19,853 nt of DNA from CAZFIM01 sp964519615 (GCA_964519615.1 CAZFIM010000045.1:1-19853); one strand, 5' to 3'; counted from the stretch's first letter, positions 1 to 9,506 are shown. The notes: generated from the sequence alone by a model not told the origin. A program made the numbers and translations.

Positions 1-1
1 T

Positions 2-835
2 TTATCAGCTATCCGCGCAGGCAAAAAAATTGCAATCGCCAACAAAGAAGCTCTGGTGATGGCCGGGCATATTATTTCCGACCTTGCTGATAAACATAGG
101 GCATCTCTTCTTCCCATCGATAGTGAGCACAGCGCAATCTGGCAATGTCTCAACGGCGAAACTTCAAAGATAGCCCGCATTATCTTAACAGCTTCAGGAG
201 GCCCTTTTTACCGCTGCTCGCAATCGGAATTGGAAGCGATAACTGTCGCAGAAGCGCTCAATCATCCCACATGGAAAATGGGCAAGAAAGTGACTATCGA
301 TTCCGCTACACTTATGAATAAAGGCCTGGAAACAATCGAAGCACATTGGCTTTTTAATGTTCCGTTTGATAAAATCGAGATTGTGATCCATCCAAAAAGT
401 ATTGTGCATTCATTGGTGGAATTCGTTGACGGATCAATTAAAGCTCAAATGAGTCTGCCTGATATGCGTATTCCCATACAATATGCCCTTTCTTATCCGG
501 AACGGCTGCCGGGGAACTATGTACCGAGGCTAGACCTTTGTGATACCGCAGCTTTAACCTTTGAAAAAGTTAACTATCAGCGGTTCCCCTGTCTTTCTCT
601 GGCACTGGAGGCCGGTAATAAGGGAGGCACATATCCAACGGTACTCTGTGCCGCTGATGAGGTTGCAGTTGAATTATTCCTCAATGAACATATCTCCTTC
701 ACGCAAATAGCCGAAATAATCGATCAAACGATTCAGGCCCACAAATGTACTGAAAATCCCTGTCTGGAGGATATTTTTGCTGCAGACAGATGGGCACGGC
801 ATAAGGCAAAAGAAATCGCTACTAAGGGAAAATAG
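2..835 (+). CDS. dxr: 1-deoxy-D-xylulose 5-phosphate reductoisomerase, 5'-truncated by the window edge
   Basis: Dxr (IspC) is the cytosolic NADPH-dependent enzyme that converts DXP to MEP, the committed step of the MEP isoprenoid pathway. The frame is open from base 2 to the TAG at 833-835, giving 277 codons; about 100 N-terminal residues, most of the NADPH-binding domain, lie outside the window. The visible part opens with the conserved ANKEAL segment. It then shows DSEH, which carries acidic metal ligands, the SGGPF loop, HPTWKMG and DSATLMNKGLE, which hold the substrate- and metal-binding residues, and HSLVEFVDGS, followed by the C-terminal helical domain. The apparent ATG at 56 is an internal Met, not the start. 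rseP begins 5 bases after the stop, and ispG of the same pathway is two genes downstream. I see no damage. Confidence 0.97.
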   Translation, partial: LSAIRAGKKIAIANKEALVMAGHIISDLADKHRASLLPIDSEHSAIWQCLNGETSKIARIILTASGGPFYRCSQSELEAITVAEALNHPTWKMGKKVTIDSATLMNKGLETIEAHWLFNVPFDKIEIVIHPKSIVHSLVEFVDGSIKAQMSLPDMRIPIQYALSYPERLPGNYVPRLDLCDTAALTFEKVNYQRFPCLSLALEAGNKGGTYPTVLCAADEVAVELFLNEHISFTQIAEIIDQTIQAHKCTENPCLEDIFAADRWARHKAKEIATKGK

Positions 836-840
836 TAATT

Positions 841-1905
841 ATGTCCATAGTATTAACTATCATTGCATTTATAATTATCTTGTCTGTACTGGTATTGGTA
901 CACGAATCCGGTCACTTTTTTACTGCTCGTTTATGCGGTGTCAAAGTAGAGGAATTCGGCCTTGGCTACCCACCCAGGATTTACGGATACAAGCGTGGTG
1001 AAACCATCTATTCCATTAATGCCGTACCTTTTGGCGGCTTCTGCAAAATGCTGGGAGAGGAAGACCCCCAATACCCCCGCAGCCTTGCCAGCAAGAGTGT
1101 CCCTGCCAGAATACTCATTTTATCAGCCGGTTCCCTGATGAACATCCTGCTGCCCATCATTCTATTTGCCATCAGTTTTATGGTTCCCCACAACACCGTC
1201 TATGAAACAGTAAAGATTGAAGAAGTTGCACAGGGTTCTCCGGCGCAAGCAGCAGGAGTTGAAACCGGCGATATTATCCTTGGGATTAACGAACATGAAA
1301 TAAGCAATCGCGGACAAGTTGGTTACTATATCCAACTCAATCTCGGAAAGCCTATCGACATGCTGCTAAAAAAAGCCGATGGCAGCACTGTAGAACTGTC
1401 TGTAATGACACGCTGGAAACCGCCTGAGGGTCAGGGTGCGACGGGCATCACTATTCGCGGAGTGGACAGCACTATCGTACGTGAATCCTTACCGGTCTGG
1501 AAGGCTATCCCCCAGGGCTTTGTACACTGCTGGGAAATACTGGTATTATTTAAAAATGAAGTTGTAGGCTGGTTTACGAAAGATACAGCACCACTTGTGG
1601 CCGGCCCCGGTGCCATCGCTCAGATGACTGGAGAATTTGTAAAGGCTGGCCTCAGTCCGTTGATTGAATTTGCCGCCTTAATCAGTATTAGCCTCGGTAT
1701 CGCTAATCTGCTGCCGTTTCCCGCTCTAGATGGAGGCAGACTGGCCTTTGTAGTCTTGGAATGGGTAAGACGGGGAAGACGAATATCACCGCAGAAGGAA
1801 GGCTTTGTACATCTTGTCGGGTTTTTTATACTTATTGCGCTTATCCTGGTAGTTACCTACAATGATATACTGCGAATAATACAGGGAGAAAGTCTCATCC
1901 CGTGA
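841..1905 (+). CDS. rseP: RIP metalloprotease, site-2 protease family M50
   Basis: This is an inner-membrane zinc protease that cleaves substrates within the bilayer; relatives release membrane-held anti-sigma factors or trim signal peptides. At 354 residues it has the usual length. HESGH at residues 21-25 is the HExxH zinc site in the first helix, followed by GVKVEEFGLGYPPR. A single PDZ domain covers roughly residues 120-190 (GSPAQAAGVETGDIILGIN). The third zinc ligand motif NxxP...LDGG runs from Asn289 with Asp297, ahead of a C-terminal membrane helix. The ATG at 841 follows the dxr stop by 5 bases and has an AAGGG ribosome-binding site about 12 bases upstream. The dxr-rseP-ispG order is common in bacteria. 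The substrate cannot be told from the sequence. Confidence 0.95.
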   Translation: MSIVLTIIAFIIILSVLVLVHESGHFFTARLCGVKVEEFGLGYPPRIYGYKRGETIYSINAVPFGGFCKMLGEEDPQYPRSLASKSVPARILILSAGSLMNILLPIILFAISFMVPHNTVYETVKIEEVAQGSPAQAAGVETGDIILGINEHEISNRGQVGYYIQLNLGKPIDMLLKKADGSTVELSVMTRWKPPEGQGATGITIRGVDSTIVRESLPVWKAIPQGFVHCWEILVLFKNEVVGWFTKDTAPLVAGPGAIAQMTGEFVKAGLSPLIEFAALISISLGIANLLPFPALDGGRLAFVVLEWVRRGRRISPQKEGFVHLVGFFILIALILVVTYNDILRIIQGESLIP

Positions 1906-2960
1906 TACCACGCCGTCAGTCCAAACAGCTCTCTATAGGTTCAATCAAAGTTGGCGGAAACGCACCCATCAGCGTACAGTCCATGACCAAAACTGATACA
2001 AGAGATGCTGCTGCTACCATCAATCAGATTAACAGGCTTAAGGACTATGGATGCGAAATCATTCGCATTGCCGTTCCGGATGATGAAGCAGCCGATGCCC
2101 TTAAAACAATTATAAAGGCCAGCCCGATTCCGGTCATAGCTGATATACACTTCGATCATCGTCTGGCGCTCGCCGCTTTAAAGGCAGGTATTCATGGATT
2201 ACGTTTAAATCCTGGTAATATACGCAAGCACGAACACGTCCGCAAAGTAGTAAATGCCGCAGCGGAGAGAAATGTCCCCATACGTATCGGAATAAATGCA
2301 GGGAGCCTGCCGCCTTCTGACATCTGTTATGAATCAGCAGCAGACTATATGGTTGCCGTGGCACTTAAAGAAGTAAAATTCCTGGAAAGCCTTGATTTTG
2401 ATCTAATTAAAATTTCGCTCAAGGCATTCGACGTTCGCACCACAATCTCGGCTTATCACAAAATCGCTGAACTGGTACCTTATCCGCTTCATCTGGGCAT
2501 TACCGAGGCAGGGCTTCCCAGAACAGGCATAATCCGCAGCTCAGCAGGAATAGGCATACTTCTCTATGAAGGTCTGGGTGATACCATCAGGGTATCTCTC
2601 AGCACGGAACCCTGTGAAGAGGTGTTTGCAGGCTTTGAAATATTAAAAAGCCTGAACCTGCGCCAGCGCGGTCCGACACTGGTTAGCTGCCCCACCTGCG
2701 GCAGAACGGAAGCTGATGTCATCCCTCTTGCGGAAGCAATAGATAGGGAACTACAGAAGATTGATAAACCTATCAAAGTAGCCGTGATGGGATGCGTTGT
2801 CAATGGTCCGGGAGAAGCAAAGGATGCAGACATAGGCATAGCATGCGGCAAGGGCAAAGGGGCATTGTTTAAAAAGGGTAAAGTTATTCGTACTATAGAT
2901 GAAAGCGAGTTCTTCAGCGCTCTTCTGGATGAGATAAACCGTTTTTGTGAACTGGACTAA
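1902..2960 (+). CDS. ispG: 4-hydroxy-3-methylbut-2-en-1-yl diphosphate synthase (GcpE)
   Basis: IspG is the [4Fe-4S] enzyme that reduces MEcPP to HMBPP, the penultimate step of the MEP pathway. The 352-residue protein is the short bacterial form: an N-terminal TIM barrel (ISVQSMTKTDTRD, then GLRLNPGNI) and a C-terminal cluster domain. Cluster ligands are visible as Cys263 and Cys266 (SCPTCG), Cys298 (GCVVNGPGE) and Glu305, equivalent to the three Cys and one Glu of the E. coli enzyme. The start is GTG at 1902, overlapping the rseP TGA in a GTGA junction, with an AGGGAG site 13 bases upstream, so translational coupling to rseP is likely. dxr and ispG in one unit place two enzymes of the pathway together. 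Confidence 0.96.
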   Translation: MIPRRQSKQLSIGSIKVGGNAPISVQSMTKTDTRDAAATINQINRLKDYGCEIIRIAVPDDEAADALKTIIKASPIPVIADIHFDHRLALAALKAGIHGLRLNPGNIRKHEHVRKVVNAAAERNVPIRIGINAGSLPPSDICYESAADYMVAVALKEVKFLESLDFDLIKISLKAFDVRTTISAYHKIAELVPYPLHLGITEAGLPRTGIIRSSAGIGILLYEGLGDTIRVSLSTEPCEEVFAGFEILKSLNLRQRGPTLVSCPTCGRTEADVIPLAEAIDRELQKIDKPIKVAVMGCVVNGPGEAKDADIGIACGKGKGALFKKGKVIRTIDESEFFSALLDEINRFCELD

Positions 2961-3070
2961 GAGCCGGTCATATGCTTTAATAAGCTGCATTATCCGGCAG
3001 GATGCACATAAAATATCAACACATAATATCCTGTCAGCAGGTAACAAGATTATTTTGAGGACAGCAAACT

Positions 3071-4798
3071 ATGTATTTTTCCAGACTATTCGGCAGAACA
3101 CTTAAAGAGGTACCGGCAGAGGCTGACAGCGTAAGCCACCAGTTGCTGCTCAGGGCCGGCATGGTCCAGCAGATTGCCGCCGGAATTTACGCTTACCTGC
3201 CGCTGGGTTGGCGCGTGCTTAAAAAAATTGAAGCCATCATCAGGGAGGAGATGGATCGTTACGACGGGCAGGAACTGATGATGCCTTCATTACAGCCTAT
3301 CGAGTTGTGGGAGACATCAGGACGGCTGCCTTCATTCGGGAAAACTATGTTTACCGTCACTGACCGTAAAGAGCACAAATTGGCACTTGGACCCACGCAT
3401 GAAGAAGTGATCACAGAACTTGTGCACCGCTACGTACAAAGCTATCGCGATCTCCCCTTGCTTCCCTACCAGATACAGAACAAATTCCGTGACGAGCCCC
3501 GCCCCCGCAGTGGCCTCTTAAGAGTGCGTGAATTCATTATGAAAGACCTGTACAGCTTCGATGTGGACGAGGATGCCCTCGATAAAAGTTATCAGCGAAT
3601 GGCAGCAGCGTACAAAAGCATATACGCACGCTGCGGTCTGCCGGCAATAATGGTTGAGGCTGACAGCGGTGCGATCGGAGGCAAAGCTTCTCACGAATTT
3701 ATGCTCATCACCAATACCGGGGAAGATACCATTATTTACTGCCAAAACTGTCAATATGCAGCAAATCTGGAAAAGGCACAGAGCGTTAAACCGGAAATTG
3801 CAATTGAAATTCCTTTGCCGAGGGAAGAGCTGTCCACGCCGGGAATAAAAACGATAGAAGAAGTAGCCGCGTTTGCCGGCGTCCCCAAGCACAAAACACT
3901 CAAAGCCGTATTCTATTCTGCTGACGGCGAGATTATTTTTGTTATTATACGTGGTGATATCGAAGTCAACGAGATAAAACTTAATAACCTGCTTAAAACC
4001 ACAGACCTGCACCTTGCGACAGAACCTGAGGTTCAAGCTGCCGGACTGGTCGCCGGAGCCGCCTCACCTGTCGCGCTGAAAGGAGTGAGGATAATTGCAG
4101 ATGAATCTATTAAACTCGGCTCAAATTTCATCGCGGGTGCTAATAAGCCCGATATGCATCTAAAAAATGTCAATTACCCTCGTGACTTCCAGGTGGATAT
4201 GTTGGCAGATATCGCAGCGGCCAAAGCAGGAGACGGCTGCCCTAAATGCGGACACGAGCTCTCTTCTGAGAACGGGATCGAGGTAGGTCATATATTTAAA
4301 CTGGGCACCTTCTTAAGCGAAAAACTGGGAGCTTATTACCTCGATAAGGACGGTACATCACGTCCCATTATCATGGGGTGCTATGGAATAGGAGTAGGAA
4401 GATTGCTGGCAGCGGCAATAGAGCAAAACCACGATGATAAAGGCATCATCTGGCCACTGCCCATCGCCCCCTTCCATGTACATATATGTCCTCTACGAAT
4501 AGGTGAACCACCCATCGCACAGACAGCACAGCGAATCTACGAAGATTTGAAAGAGAAAGGCATAGATGTTCTTCTCGATGACCGCCTAGAATCGCCGGGA
4601 GTAAAATTTAATGATGCCGACCTGATCGGCATCCCTCTCCGTTTGACGTTAAGCCCGCGCACTCTGCAGAATCAGAGTATCGAGGTAAAATGGCGTACCG
4701 AGGCTAAAGCAGAAATCATGCCTCTGGAAGGAATCGCAGGAAAGATAGCTGAAATGCTTGACTGTGCGATGAAAACCTGCAACCGGAACAGCGTATAA
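3071..4798 (+). CDS. proS: prolyl-tRNA synthetase, bacterial type with editing insertion
   Basis: ProRS is a cytosolic class II synthetase that charges tRNA-Pro. The 575-residue length and layout fit the bacterial form: a catalytic core with motif 1 in the first ~90 residues and motif 2 around RDEPRPRSGLLRVREF, then an INS editing domain inserted between motifs 2 and 3 (about residues 220-390, ending near the CPKCG knuckle). Motif 3 is GCYGIGVGRLLAAAIEQ, and the C-terminal anticodon-binding domain starts near residue 470 (HVHICPLRI). The ATG at 3071 has GAGGA at 3057-3061, 9 bases upstream. It lies 110 bases after ispG with no T-box that I can recognise in between, and it converges on pheT with 59 bases between the stops. 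It may be read through from ispG. Confidence 0.97.
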   Translation: MYFSRLFGRTLKEVPAEADSVSHQLLLRAGMVQQIAAGIYAYLPLGWRVLKKIEAIIREEMDRYDGQELMMPSLQPIELWETSGRLPSFGKTMFTVTDRKEHKLALGPTHEEVITELVHRYVQSYRDLPLLPYQIQNKFRDEPRPRSGLLRVREFIMKDLYSFDVDEDALDKSYQRMAAAYKSIYARCGLPAIMVEADSGAIGGKASHEFMLITNTGEDTIIYCQNCQYAANLEKAQSVKPEIAIEIPLPREELSTPGIKTIEEVAAFAGVPKHKTLKAVFYSADGEIIFVIIRGDIEVNEIKLNNLLKTTDLHLATEPEVQAAGLVAGAASPVALKGVRIIADESIKLGSNFIAGANKPDMHLKNVNYPRDFQVDMLADIAAAKAGDGCPKCGHELSSENGIEVGHIFKLGTFLSEKLGAYYLDKDGTSRPIIMGCYGIGVGRLLAAAIEQNHDDKGIIWPLPIAPFHVHICPLRIGEPPIAQTAQRIYEDLKEKGIDVLLDDRLESPGVKFNDADLIGIPLRLTLSPRTLQNQSIEVKWRTEAKAEIMPLEGIAGKIAEMLDCAMKTCNRNSV

Positions 4799-4857
4799 GA
4801 ACGTACCAGACTTTCATTATACTGAGAGCAAAAAGGGGCTGAACCACTATATAGACA

Positions 4858-7263
4858 TTAATCGCGTAGCGTTGCACCTATTTCATTCTGCAATCTTTTA
4901 AGCAGCTGTTTCTGTATCTTATCCACCTCTTCATCAGAGAGTGTCCTCTCCGGATTCTGGTAGACAAGCCTGAATGCCAGTGATTTTTTACCGGCGGGTA
5001 CCTGCTTACCCTGATAGCAATCGAAAAGGGTGACTTCCTTTATCAGTGAAATCTTACGAATAAGAGTAGCCACCTGTTCATAAGCAAGCTGTTCATCCAC
5101 CAGTAAAGCTATATCTCTAATCGTGCCCGGGAAACGGTTTACTGTCTGGTAATAGAATGTCGCTTCAGAAAGAGACAGTAGTTTGCCGATATCCATCTCC
5201 AGCAAAAAGGTCGTTTCAGAAATGTCATAAGCGGAAGCAACAGCCGGGTGTAGCTGACCAATTACACCTACCTGAATACTACCCACATTAATCGAAGCTG
5301 CTCTTCCCGGATAAAGGCTGATATCTGCAGACTCAGAAAATTCTGCTTTCAGTCTCAACTTTTCAAACAGCGTTTCAGCTATACCCTTGGCGAAGTAAAA
5401 ATCGATGACCTCTTCTTTTCCGTGCCAGTACATATCTGTCTGCAGGCCGCCCACAAGCGCGCAGAGTATCTCATCTTCCTGCGGCAGATCGTCTTCCTGC
5501 GGCAAGAAGACATGCGCTATTTCAAAAAACCCTGTCCCTTTCTGCTGGTATCTCTGGTTGCGAGCCAGTACAGAGAGCAAACCCGGCCTGAGGGTAGGCC
5601 TCATGTACTCATTTTCTCTGCTCATGGGATTGGCTGCCTTCAGCGGCTCAGGCCCTACCATTTTCAGATCAGGAGAAAGCTTTTTAAGATAATCAAGATT
5701 CGTCATAGAATAGGTAATAACTTCTTGAAGCCCGCAGCTGAGCATAACCTCTCTCACTTTTTTACGAAAGTCCTGGCGGGGGTCGCTCACACCTTCTGGC
5801 AGTGGGGTACTTAACATAGTGACAGGCAAGGTATCATAGCCGACAATACGCAGCACCTCTTCCACCAGGTCTGCCCGACAACTGATATCCGTACGCCACC
5901 ACGGCGTTGCAACGTCAATATAATCATCACTATCAGCATTGCGGCATTCAAATCCGAAGCGTTCCAATGCCTGCCGTATATTATCCGGACTCATCTCGAT
6001 ACCGAGAAGTCTCTTTACCTCTGAATAGTTAAACCGCATAATATGCGGATCTTGCTTACCTGGATAAACATCGATAACACCCTTCGCTGCCGCAGCACCG
6101 CATACCTCTACCATCAACTGTGTGGCCCTGCGCAGGGCAATCAACGCCAGATCCTTACTCAAACCTTTCTCGAACCGCAAAGATGCCTCTGTAGCCAATT
6201 TCAGCGAGGTGCTGCCTTCATGAATAATGACTTGATTGAAATTGGCCGACTCAAGTAACACAGTACTTGTTTTGTCGGTTATCTCACTGCTTTCGCCGCC
6301 CATGATTCCTGCTACAGCCACTGCGCCTCTCTTATCAGCGATAACCAGCATATTTTCAGATAATTGCCTCTCAATACCATCCAGCGTAGCCATCTTTTCG
6401 CCTTGATAGCCGCGCCTGACAATAATATGGCTATCGGTAACATATTTCAGGTCGAAGGCGTGCAGCGGTTGTCCGTACTCCATAGCAACATAATTGGTAA
6501 CATCCACTATGTTGCTTATCGGGCGCATACCGCAGGCAAGCAAACGTTGCTGCATCCAGGTAGGTGAAGGCTCAATTTTTATATTGGTTAAAATGCTGGC
6601 GCAGTAGCGCGGGCACAACTCAGGGTCAACAATCTCAATTGAGGCAAAGGAATCAGCCGGCGTCTCACCTTCTTGATAGTCAATCTCATCGATATGGACC
6701 ATTTGTCCGGTAAGAGCTGCCACTTCTCTGGCGATACCGATAACGGACATGCAATCCGGACGGTTTGGTGTAAGATCTACATCAAGAATGGTCTCTCCCA
6801 GCAACTGGGATAAGGGTGTACCGACTTTGGCTTCAGCCGTAAGTACCATGATTCCTTCATGGTTTTCCGAGATTCCCAGTTCTCGCTCGGAACAGATCAT
6901 CCCTTCGGAAGCAACCCCCCGTATCTTGGCGGGTTTTAAGCGTACACGTTCACCGGTATGCGAATCAATAAGCTCAGCACCCAAACCGGCAAAAGGCACT
7001 TTGTCCCCGATTGTAAGATTCGGCGCTCCGCAAACAACCGTTTGCTGCTTACCGCCAAGGTCTAAGGTTGCCAATCTCAGCCTGTCAGCATTCGGATGCG
7101 GTTTAATGGATACAATCTCACTGACAACGATATTATCCCAACCGCCGCCAATAACCTCGATATCGCTTACCTCCAGTCCAGCCATAGTGAGTTTTTCAGC
7201 AAGTTCGGAAACCGGCAAAACGATATCTACATATTCTTTTAACCAGCTAAGCGGTACTTTCAT
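4858..7263 (-). CDS. pheT: phenylalanyl-tRNA synthetase beta subunit
   Basis: PheT is the large subunit of the alpha2-beta2 PheRS; it carries tRNA-binding and editing functions, while PheS holds the aminoacylation site. The 801 residues are typical. The order is an N-terminal EMAP-type tRNA-binding domain (about 40-150, KPHPNADRLRLATLDLG), a B3/B4 editing region (about 200-380, with SNIVDVTNYVAMEYGQPLHAFD), B5 (about 400-475), the catalytic-like core, and a C-terminal ferredoxin-fold anticodon-binding domain (NRFPGTIRDIALLVDE to the end). The ATG at 7263 is preceded by AAGG and AAAGGA. It lies 59 bases behind pheS in the same direction and is the last gene of the infC-pheT unit. It converges on proS. 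Confidence 0.97.
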   Translation of the reverse strand: MKVPLSWLKEYVDIVLPVSELAEKLTMAGLEVSDIEVIGGGWDNIVVSEIVSIKPHPNADRLRLATLDLGGKQQTVVCGAPNLTIGDKVPFAGLGAELIDSHTGERVRLKPAKIRGVASEGMICSERELGISENHEGIMVLTAEAKVGTPLSQLLGETILDVDLTPNRPDCMSVIGIAREVAALTGQMVHIDEIDYQEGETPADSFASIEIVDPELCPRYCASILTNIKIEPSPTWMQQRLLACGMRPISNIVDVTNYVAMEYGQPLHAFDLKYVTDSHIIVRRGYQGEKMATLDGIERQLSENMLVIADKRGAVAVAGIMGGESSEITDKTSTVLLESANFNQVIIHEGSTSLKLATEASLRFEKGLSKDLALIALRRATQLMVEVCGAAAAKGVIDVYPGKQDPHIMRFNYSEVKRLLGIEMSPDNIRQALERFGFECRNADSDDYIDVATPWWRTDISCRADLVEEVLRIVGYDTLPVTMLSTPLPEGVSDPRQDFRKKVREVMLSCGLQEVITYSMTNLDYLKKLSPDLKMVGPEPLKAANPMSRENEYMRPTLRPGLLSVLARNQRYQQKGTGFFEIAHVFLPQEDDLPQEDEILCALVGGLQTDMYWHGKEEVIDFYFAKGIAETLFEKLRLKAEFSESADISLYPGRAASINVGSIQVGVIGQLHPAVASAYDISETTFLLEMDIGKLLSLSEATFYYQTVNRFPGTIRDIALLVDEQLAYEQVATLIRKISLIKEVTLFDCYQGKQVPAGKKSLAFRLVYQNPERTLSDEEVDKIQKQLLKRLQNEIGATLRD

Positions 7264-7322
7264 TCCTTTACCTTACATATCAACCAGGTATTATACGGCT
7301 GCTGGGTACTTGCGGCTTCCAG

Positions 7323-8363
7323 TTAAAACTGCCGCAGGAACCTCAGATCATTGGCATAAAAATGACGTATGTCATCTATGCCATAACGCAGAATAGGCAG
7401 CCGTTCTACTCCCATACCGAATGCAAAACCGGTATAGACATCCGGATCGATATTGACACCCCGTAAGACTTCGGGATGTATCATTCCGCACCCCAGTACC
7501 TCAAGCCAACCGGTATAACCGCAGATACGGCACCCTTGCCCTTTACATGCAATGCAATCAATTGCAAGCTCCCCCCCGGGTTCTACAAAAGGAAAATAGT
7601 CACAGCGGAAGCGAAATTTCCGATCACGGCCAAACAGGCAGCGGGCGAACTCAAAGAGAGTCCCTTTAAGATCGGCCATGGTAATGCCGATATCTACAGC
7701 AAACCCTTCGACCTGATGGAACATCCATTCGTGAGTGGCATCTGTTGCTTCGTAACGGTACACCCTTCCCGGAGCAATAACCCGGATTGGCGGAGAAGTT
7801 TTCTCCATAACGCGTATCTGCACTGGTGAAGTATGAGTCCGCAGCAGCATGGAATTATTTACCTTATTTGCGCTGCTCTCCATCCATAAAGTGGCAAAGG
7901 AATCACGGGCAGGATGCCCCACAGGCATATTCAACGCTTCGAAATTATAATATTCCCACTCAACCTCAGGCCCTTCAACGATATGAAAGCCCATACCTTT
8001 TAAAATATCACATATCTCAATAAGAATTTGTGTGGTAGGATGAAGGCGCCCCAGAGTAAATGGTTTTCCCGGTAATGTGACATCCAGCTTATCGCTGTGG
8101 AGAGCGGCTGTTTTGGCCTGTTCCAGACTCTTTTTCTTATCCAGAACGGCTGATTCCAGTGAGCGTTTTATTTCATTCGCACGGGCTCCAACTGAACGTC
8201 TTTCTTCAACGGGAAGCTCAGACAGAGAACGTAAAGCCTGAATGAGAGCACTTTTTCTGCCGAGATAGCGTACACGCCAAACCTCAAGCTCATCGAGAGC
8301 ATTAACATCATTTAACTCATCGGAAGCTTTTAAGGCAAGCTCTTCTATCTGCTTCAGTATCAT
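7323..8363 (-). CDS. pheS: phenylalanyl-tRNA synthetase alpha subunit
   Basis: PheS is the catalytic subunit of PheRS. The protein has an N-terminal coiled coil (about residues 1-85, with VRYLGRKS) followed by the class II core: motif 2 is RVYRYEATDATHEWMFHQ and motif 3 is GFAFGMGVERLPILRYGID, close to the C-terminus. Before GWLEVLGCGMIHPEVL sits a four-cysteine knuckle (CIAC then CRIC), seen in a subset of bacterial PheS proteins and absent from the E. coli enzyme. I place the start at the ATG at 8363 (346 residues) rather than the in-frame TTG two codons earlier; neither has a good ribosome-binding site, so coupling to rplT, which ends 17 bases upstream, is plausible. Confidence 0.96.
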   Translation of the reverse strand: MILKQIEELALKASDELNDVNALDELEVWRVRYLGRKSALIQALRSLSELPVEERRSVGARANEIKRSLESAVLDKKKSLEQAKTAALHSDKLDVTLPGKPFTLGRLHPTTQILIEICDILKGMGFHIVEGPEVEWEYYNFEALNMPVGHPARDSFATLWMESSANKVNNSMLLRTHTSPVQIRVMEKTSPPIRVIAPGRVYRYEATDATHEWMFHQVEGFAVDIGITMADLKGTLFEFARCLFGRDRKFRFRCDYFPFVEPGGELAIDCIACKGQGCRICGYTGWLEVLGCGMIHPEVLRGVNIDPDVYTGFAFGMGVERLPILRYGIDDIRHFYANDLRFLRQF

Positions 8364-8380
8364 TCTCAAATGCAGGGAGC

Positions 8381-8740
8381 CTAATTATTGAGGCTATCAG
8401 AAGCCATAGTAACCAGTTTGGCAAATCCGGCCGGATCACTAACAGCCATATCAGCCAGTACTTTACGGTTAAGCGTGATATTCGCTTTCTTTAAACCGCA
8501 GATAAACTGATTATAAGAGAGCCCTCCGGCGCGCGACGCTGCATTGATACGCGTAATCCAGAGCCTGCGCATATCCCCTTTGCGCTCACGACGATGGATA
8601 TAAGCATAGTCAAGCGCATGCAGCATTGATTCATGCGCTGATTTGTATAGCCTGCTTCTTGAAGCCCTGTGGCCCTTAGTCAAATCAAGTATTTTTTTAT
8701 GTCTTCTATGGGTGGTAAACCCACCTTTTGCTCGTGGCAC
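8381..8740 (-). CDS. rplT: 50S ribosomal protein L20
   Basis: L20 binds 23S rRNA early in large-subunit assembly; in several bacteria it also represses its own operon. The 119-residue basic protein matches the family throughout, with RHKKILDLTKGHRASRSRLYKSAHE and RRLWITRINAASRAGGLSYNQF. The start is GTG at 8740, with a full AGGAGG at 8747-8752, 6 bases upstream. It lies 15 bases behind rpmI in the usual infC-rpmI-rplT order. Confidence 0.98.
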   Translation of the reverse strand: MPRAKGGFTTHRRHKKILDLTKGHRASRSRLYKSAHESMLHALDYAYIHRRERKGDMRRLWITRINAASRAGGLSYNQFICGLKKANITLNRKVLADMAVSDPAGFAKLVTMASDSLNN

Positions 8741-8755
8741 TCACGTCCTCCTGGT

Positions 8756-8959
8756 CTATTTCAAGCCGTAGGGCATTAGTCTTTTCAGCCTGGGTGAATC
8801 AGCCTTATCCACAGCAATGGTCTCATCAAATAACCGTTTAACCCTCGCTGCCTTCCTGCGCCTGAAATGGCTTTTGCCCCCTTTGATACGCATAATCTTT
8901 CCGCTTCCAGTAATATGAAAACGGCTCTTTGCGCCCTTATGGGTCTTAAGTTTTGGCAC
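8756..8959 (-). CDS. rpmI: 50S ribosomal protein L35
   Basis: L35 is a small basic protein of the large subunit. The 67 residues match the family (MPKLKTHKGAKSRFHITGSGK, then KSHFRRRKAARVKRL). The start is GTG at 8959, inside the 3' end of infC, so the two genes overlap by 14 bases in different frames. The ribosome-binding site AAGGAGG also lies within infC, about 9 bases upstream, which makes translational coupling with infC likely. Confidence 0.98.
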   Translation of the reverse strand: MPKLKTHKGAKSRFHITGSGKIMRIKGGKSHFRRRKAARVKRLFDETIAVDKADSPRLKRLMPYGLK

Positions 8960-9506
8960 CTGTACCTTCCTCCTTAGGCTTGGTAGCTTTTATCTGTTTT
9001 GCGGAAAGAGGGGAAAGCACAAGGTGCATGATTCGTCCCTCAAGCGAAGGGGTACCATCTATACCCGCAACATCCTTCAGATCTTCCGCTACCTTCTGTA
9101 TCGCTCGTATCCCCAGCTCAGGATGTGTAATCTCCCTGCCCCGGAACACGACATTAATCTTAACTTTGTCTCCCTCTTCCAACAGCCGCCTGGCAGTCTT
9201 TATCTTCGTTTCAAGATCATGCTGCTGTACACGCGGCCGAACTCGAATCTCTCTCACCAATCCGGTTTTTTGCGTCTGCCTTGCTTTACGCTCTTTCTTG
9301 GTCTGCTCATACCGGTACCTCCCGTAATCAAGCATACGGCACACCGGAGGACTTGAATTCGGAGCAACCTCAACCAGATCGAGCCCATGTTCACCGGCAG
9401 CCTGCAGAGCACGGCTGGTAGGCATAACACCTAACTGCTCACCTGCGTCCCCTATAAGCCGGACCTGTTCTGCTCTTATTGCTCTATTGATTCGTAACTC
9501 TTTAAT
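8946..9506 (-). CDS. infC: translation initiation factor IF-3, probable non-AUG start
   Basis: IF3 binds the 30S subunit and proofreads start-codon selection. The first in-frame ATG (9425) would give 159 residues and cut off the conserved N-terminus. The frame stays open upstream and encodes KELRINRAIRAEQVRLIGDA, a typical IF3 beginning, with no ATG, GTG or TTG at the right place. I therefore place the start at ATT (9506-9504), giving 186 residues. ATA at 9509 and ATC at 9491 (with AAAGAG 6 bases upstream) are alternatives. A GAGGT site lies at 9521-9525. The N-domain (GLDLVEVAPNSSPPVCRMLDYG), a lysine-rich linker and the C-domain (LEEGDKVKINVVFRGREITH) are intact. AUU-initiated infC is known in E. 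coli and Bacillus and lets IF3 repress itself. The gene overlaps rpmI. Confidence 0.93.
   Translation of the reverse strand: MKELRINRAIRAEQVRLIGDAGEQLGVMPTSRALQAAGEHGLDLVEVAPNSSPPVCRMLDYGRYRYEQTKKERKARQTQKTGLVREIRVRPRVQQHDLETKIKTARRLLEEGDKVKINVVFRGREITHPELGIRAIQKVAEDLKDVAGIDGTPSLEGRIMHLVLSPLSAKQIKATKPKEEGTGAKT

Noticed and set aside
2961..3070. T-box or other leader control in front of proS
   Set aside because: The 110-base spacer has only small hairpins (such as CCTG/CAGG near 3031-3042) and is too short for a T-box; no conserved T-box sequence is visible.
3518..4036. 172-codon open frame on the - strand inside proS
   Set aside because: It lies wholly within a highly conserved synthetase gene, and its translation looks like an antisense shadow without any family features.
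4799..4857. Bidirectional terminator in the proS/pheT convergent gap
   Set aside because: There is a run of five A (T on the - strand) after pheT, but the preceding sequence offers only about a 3-bp stem.
6749..7396. 215-codon open frame on the + strand opposite pheT and the end of pheS
   Set aside because: Serine/proline-rich antisense shadow of conserved genes, with no start signal and no domain.
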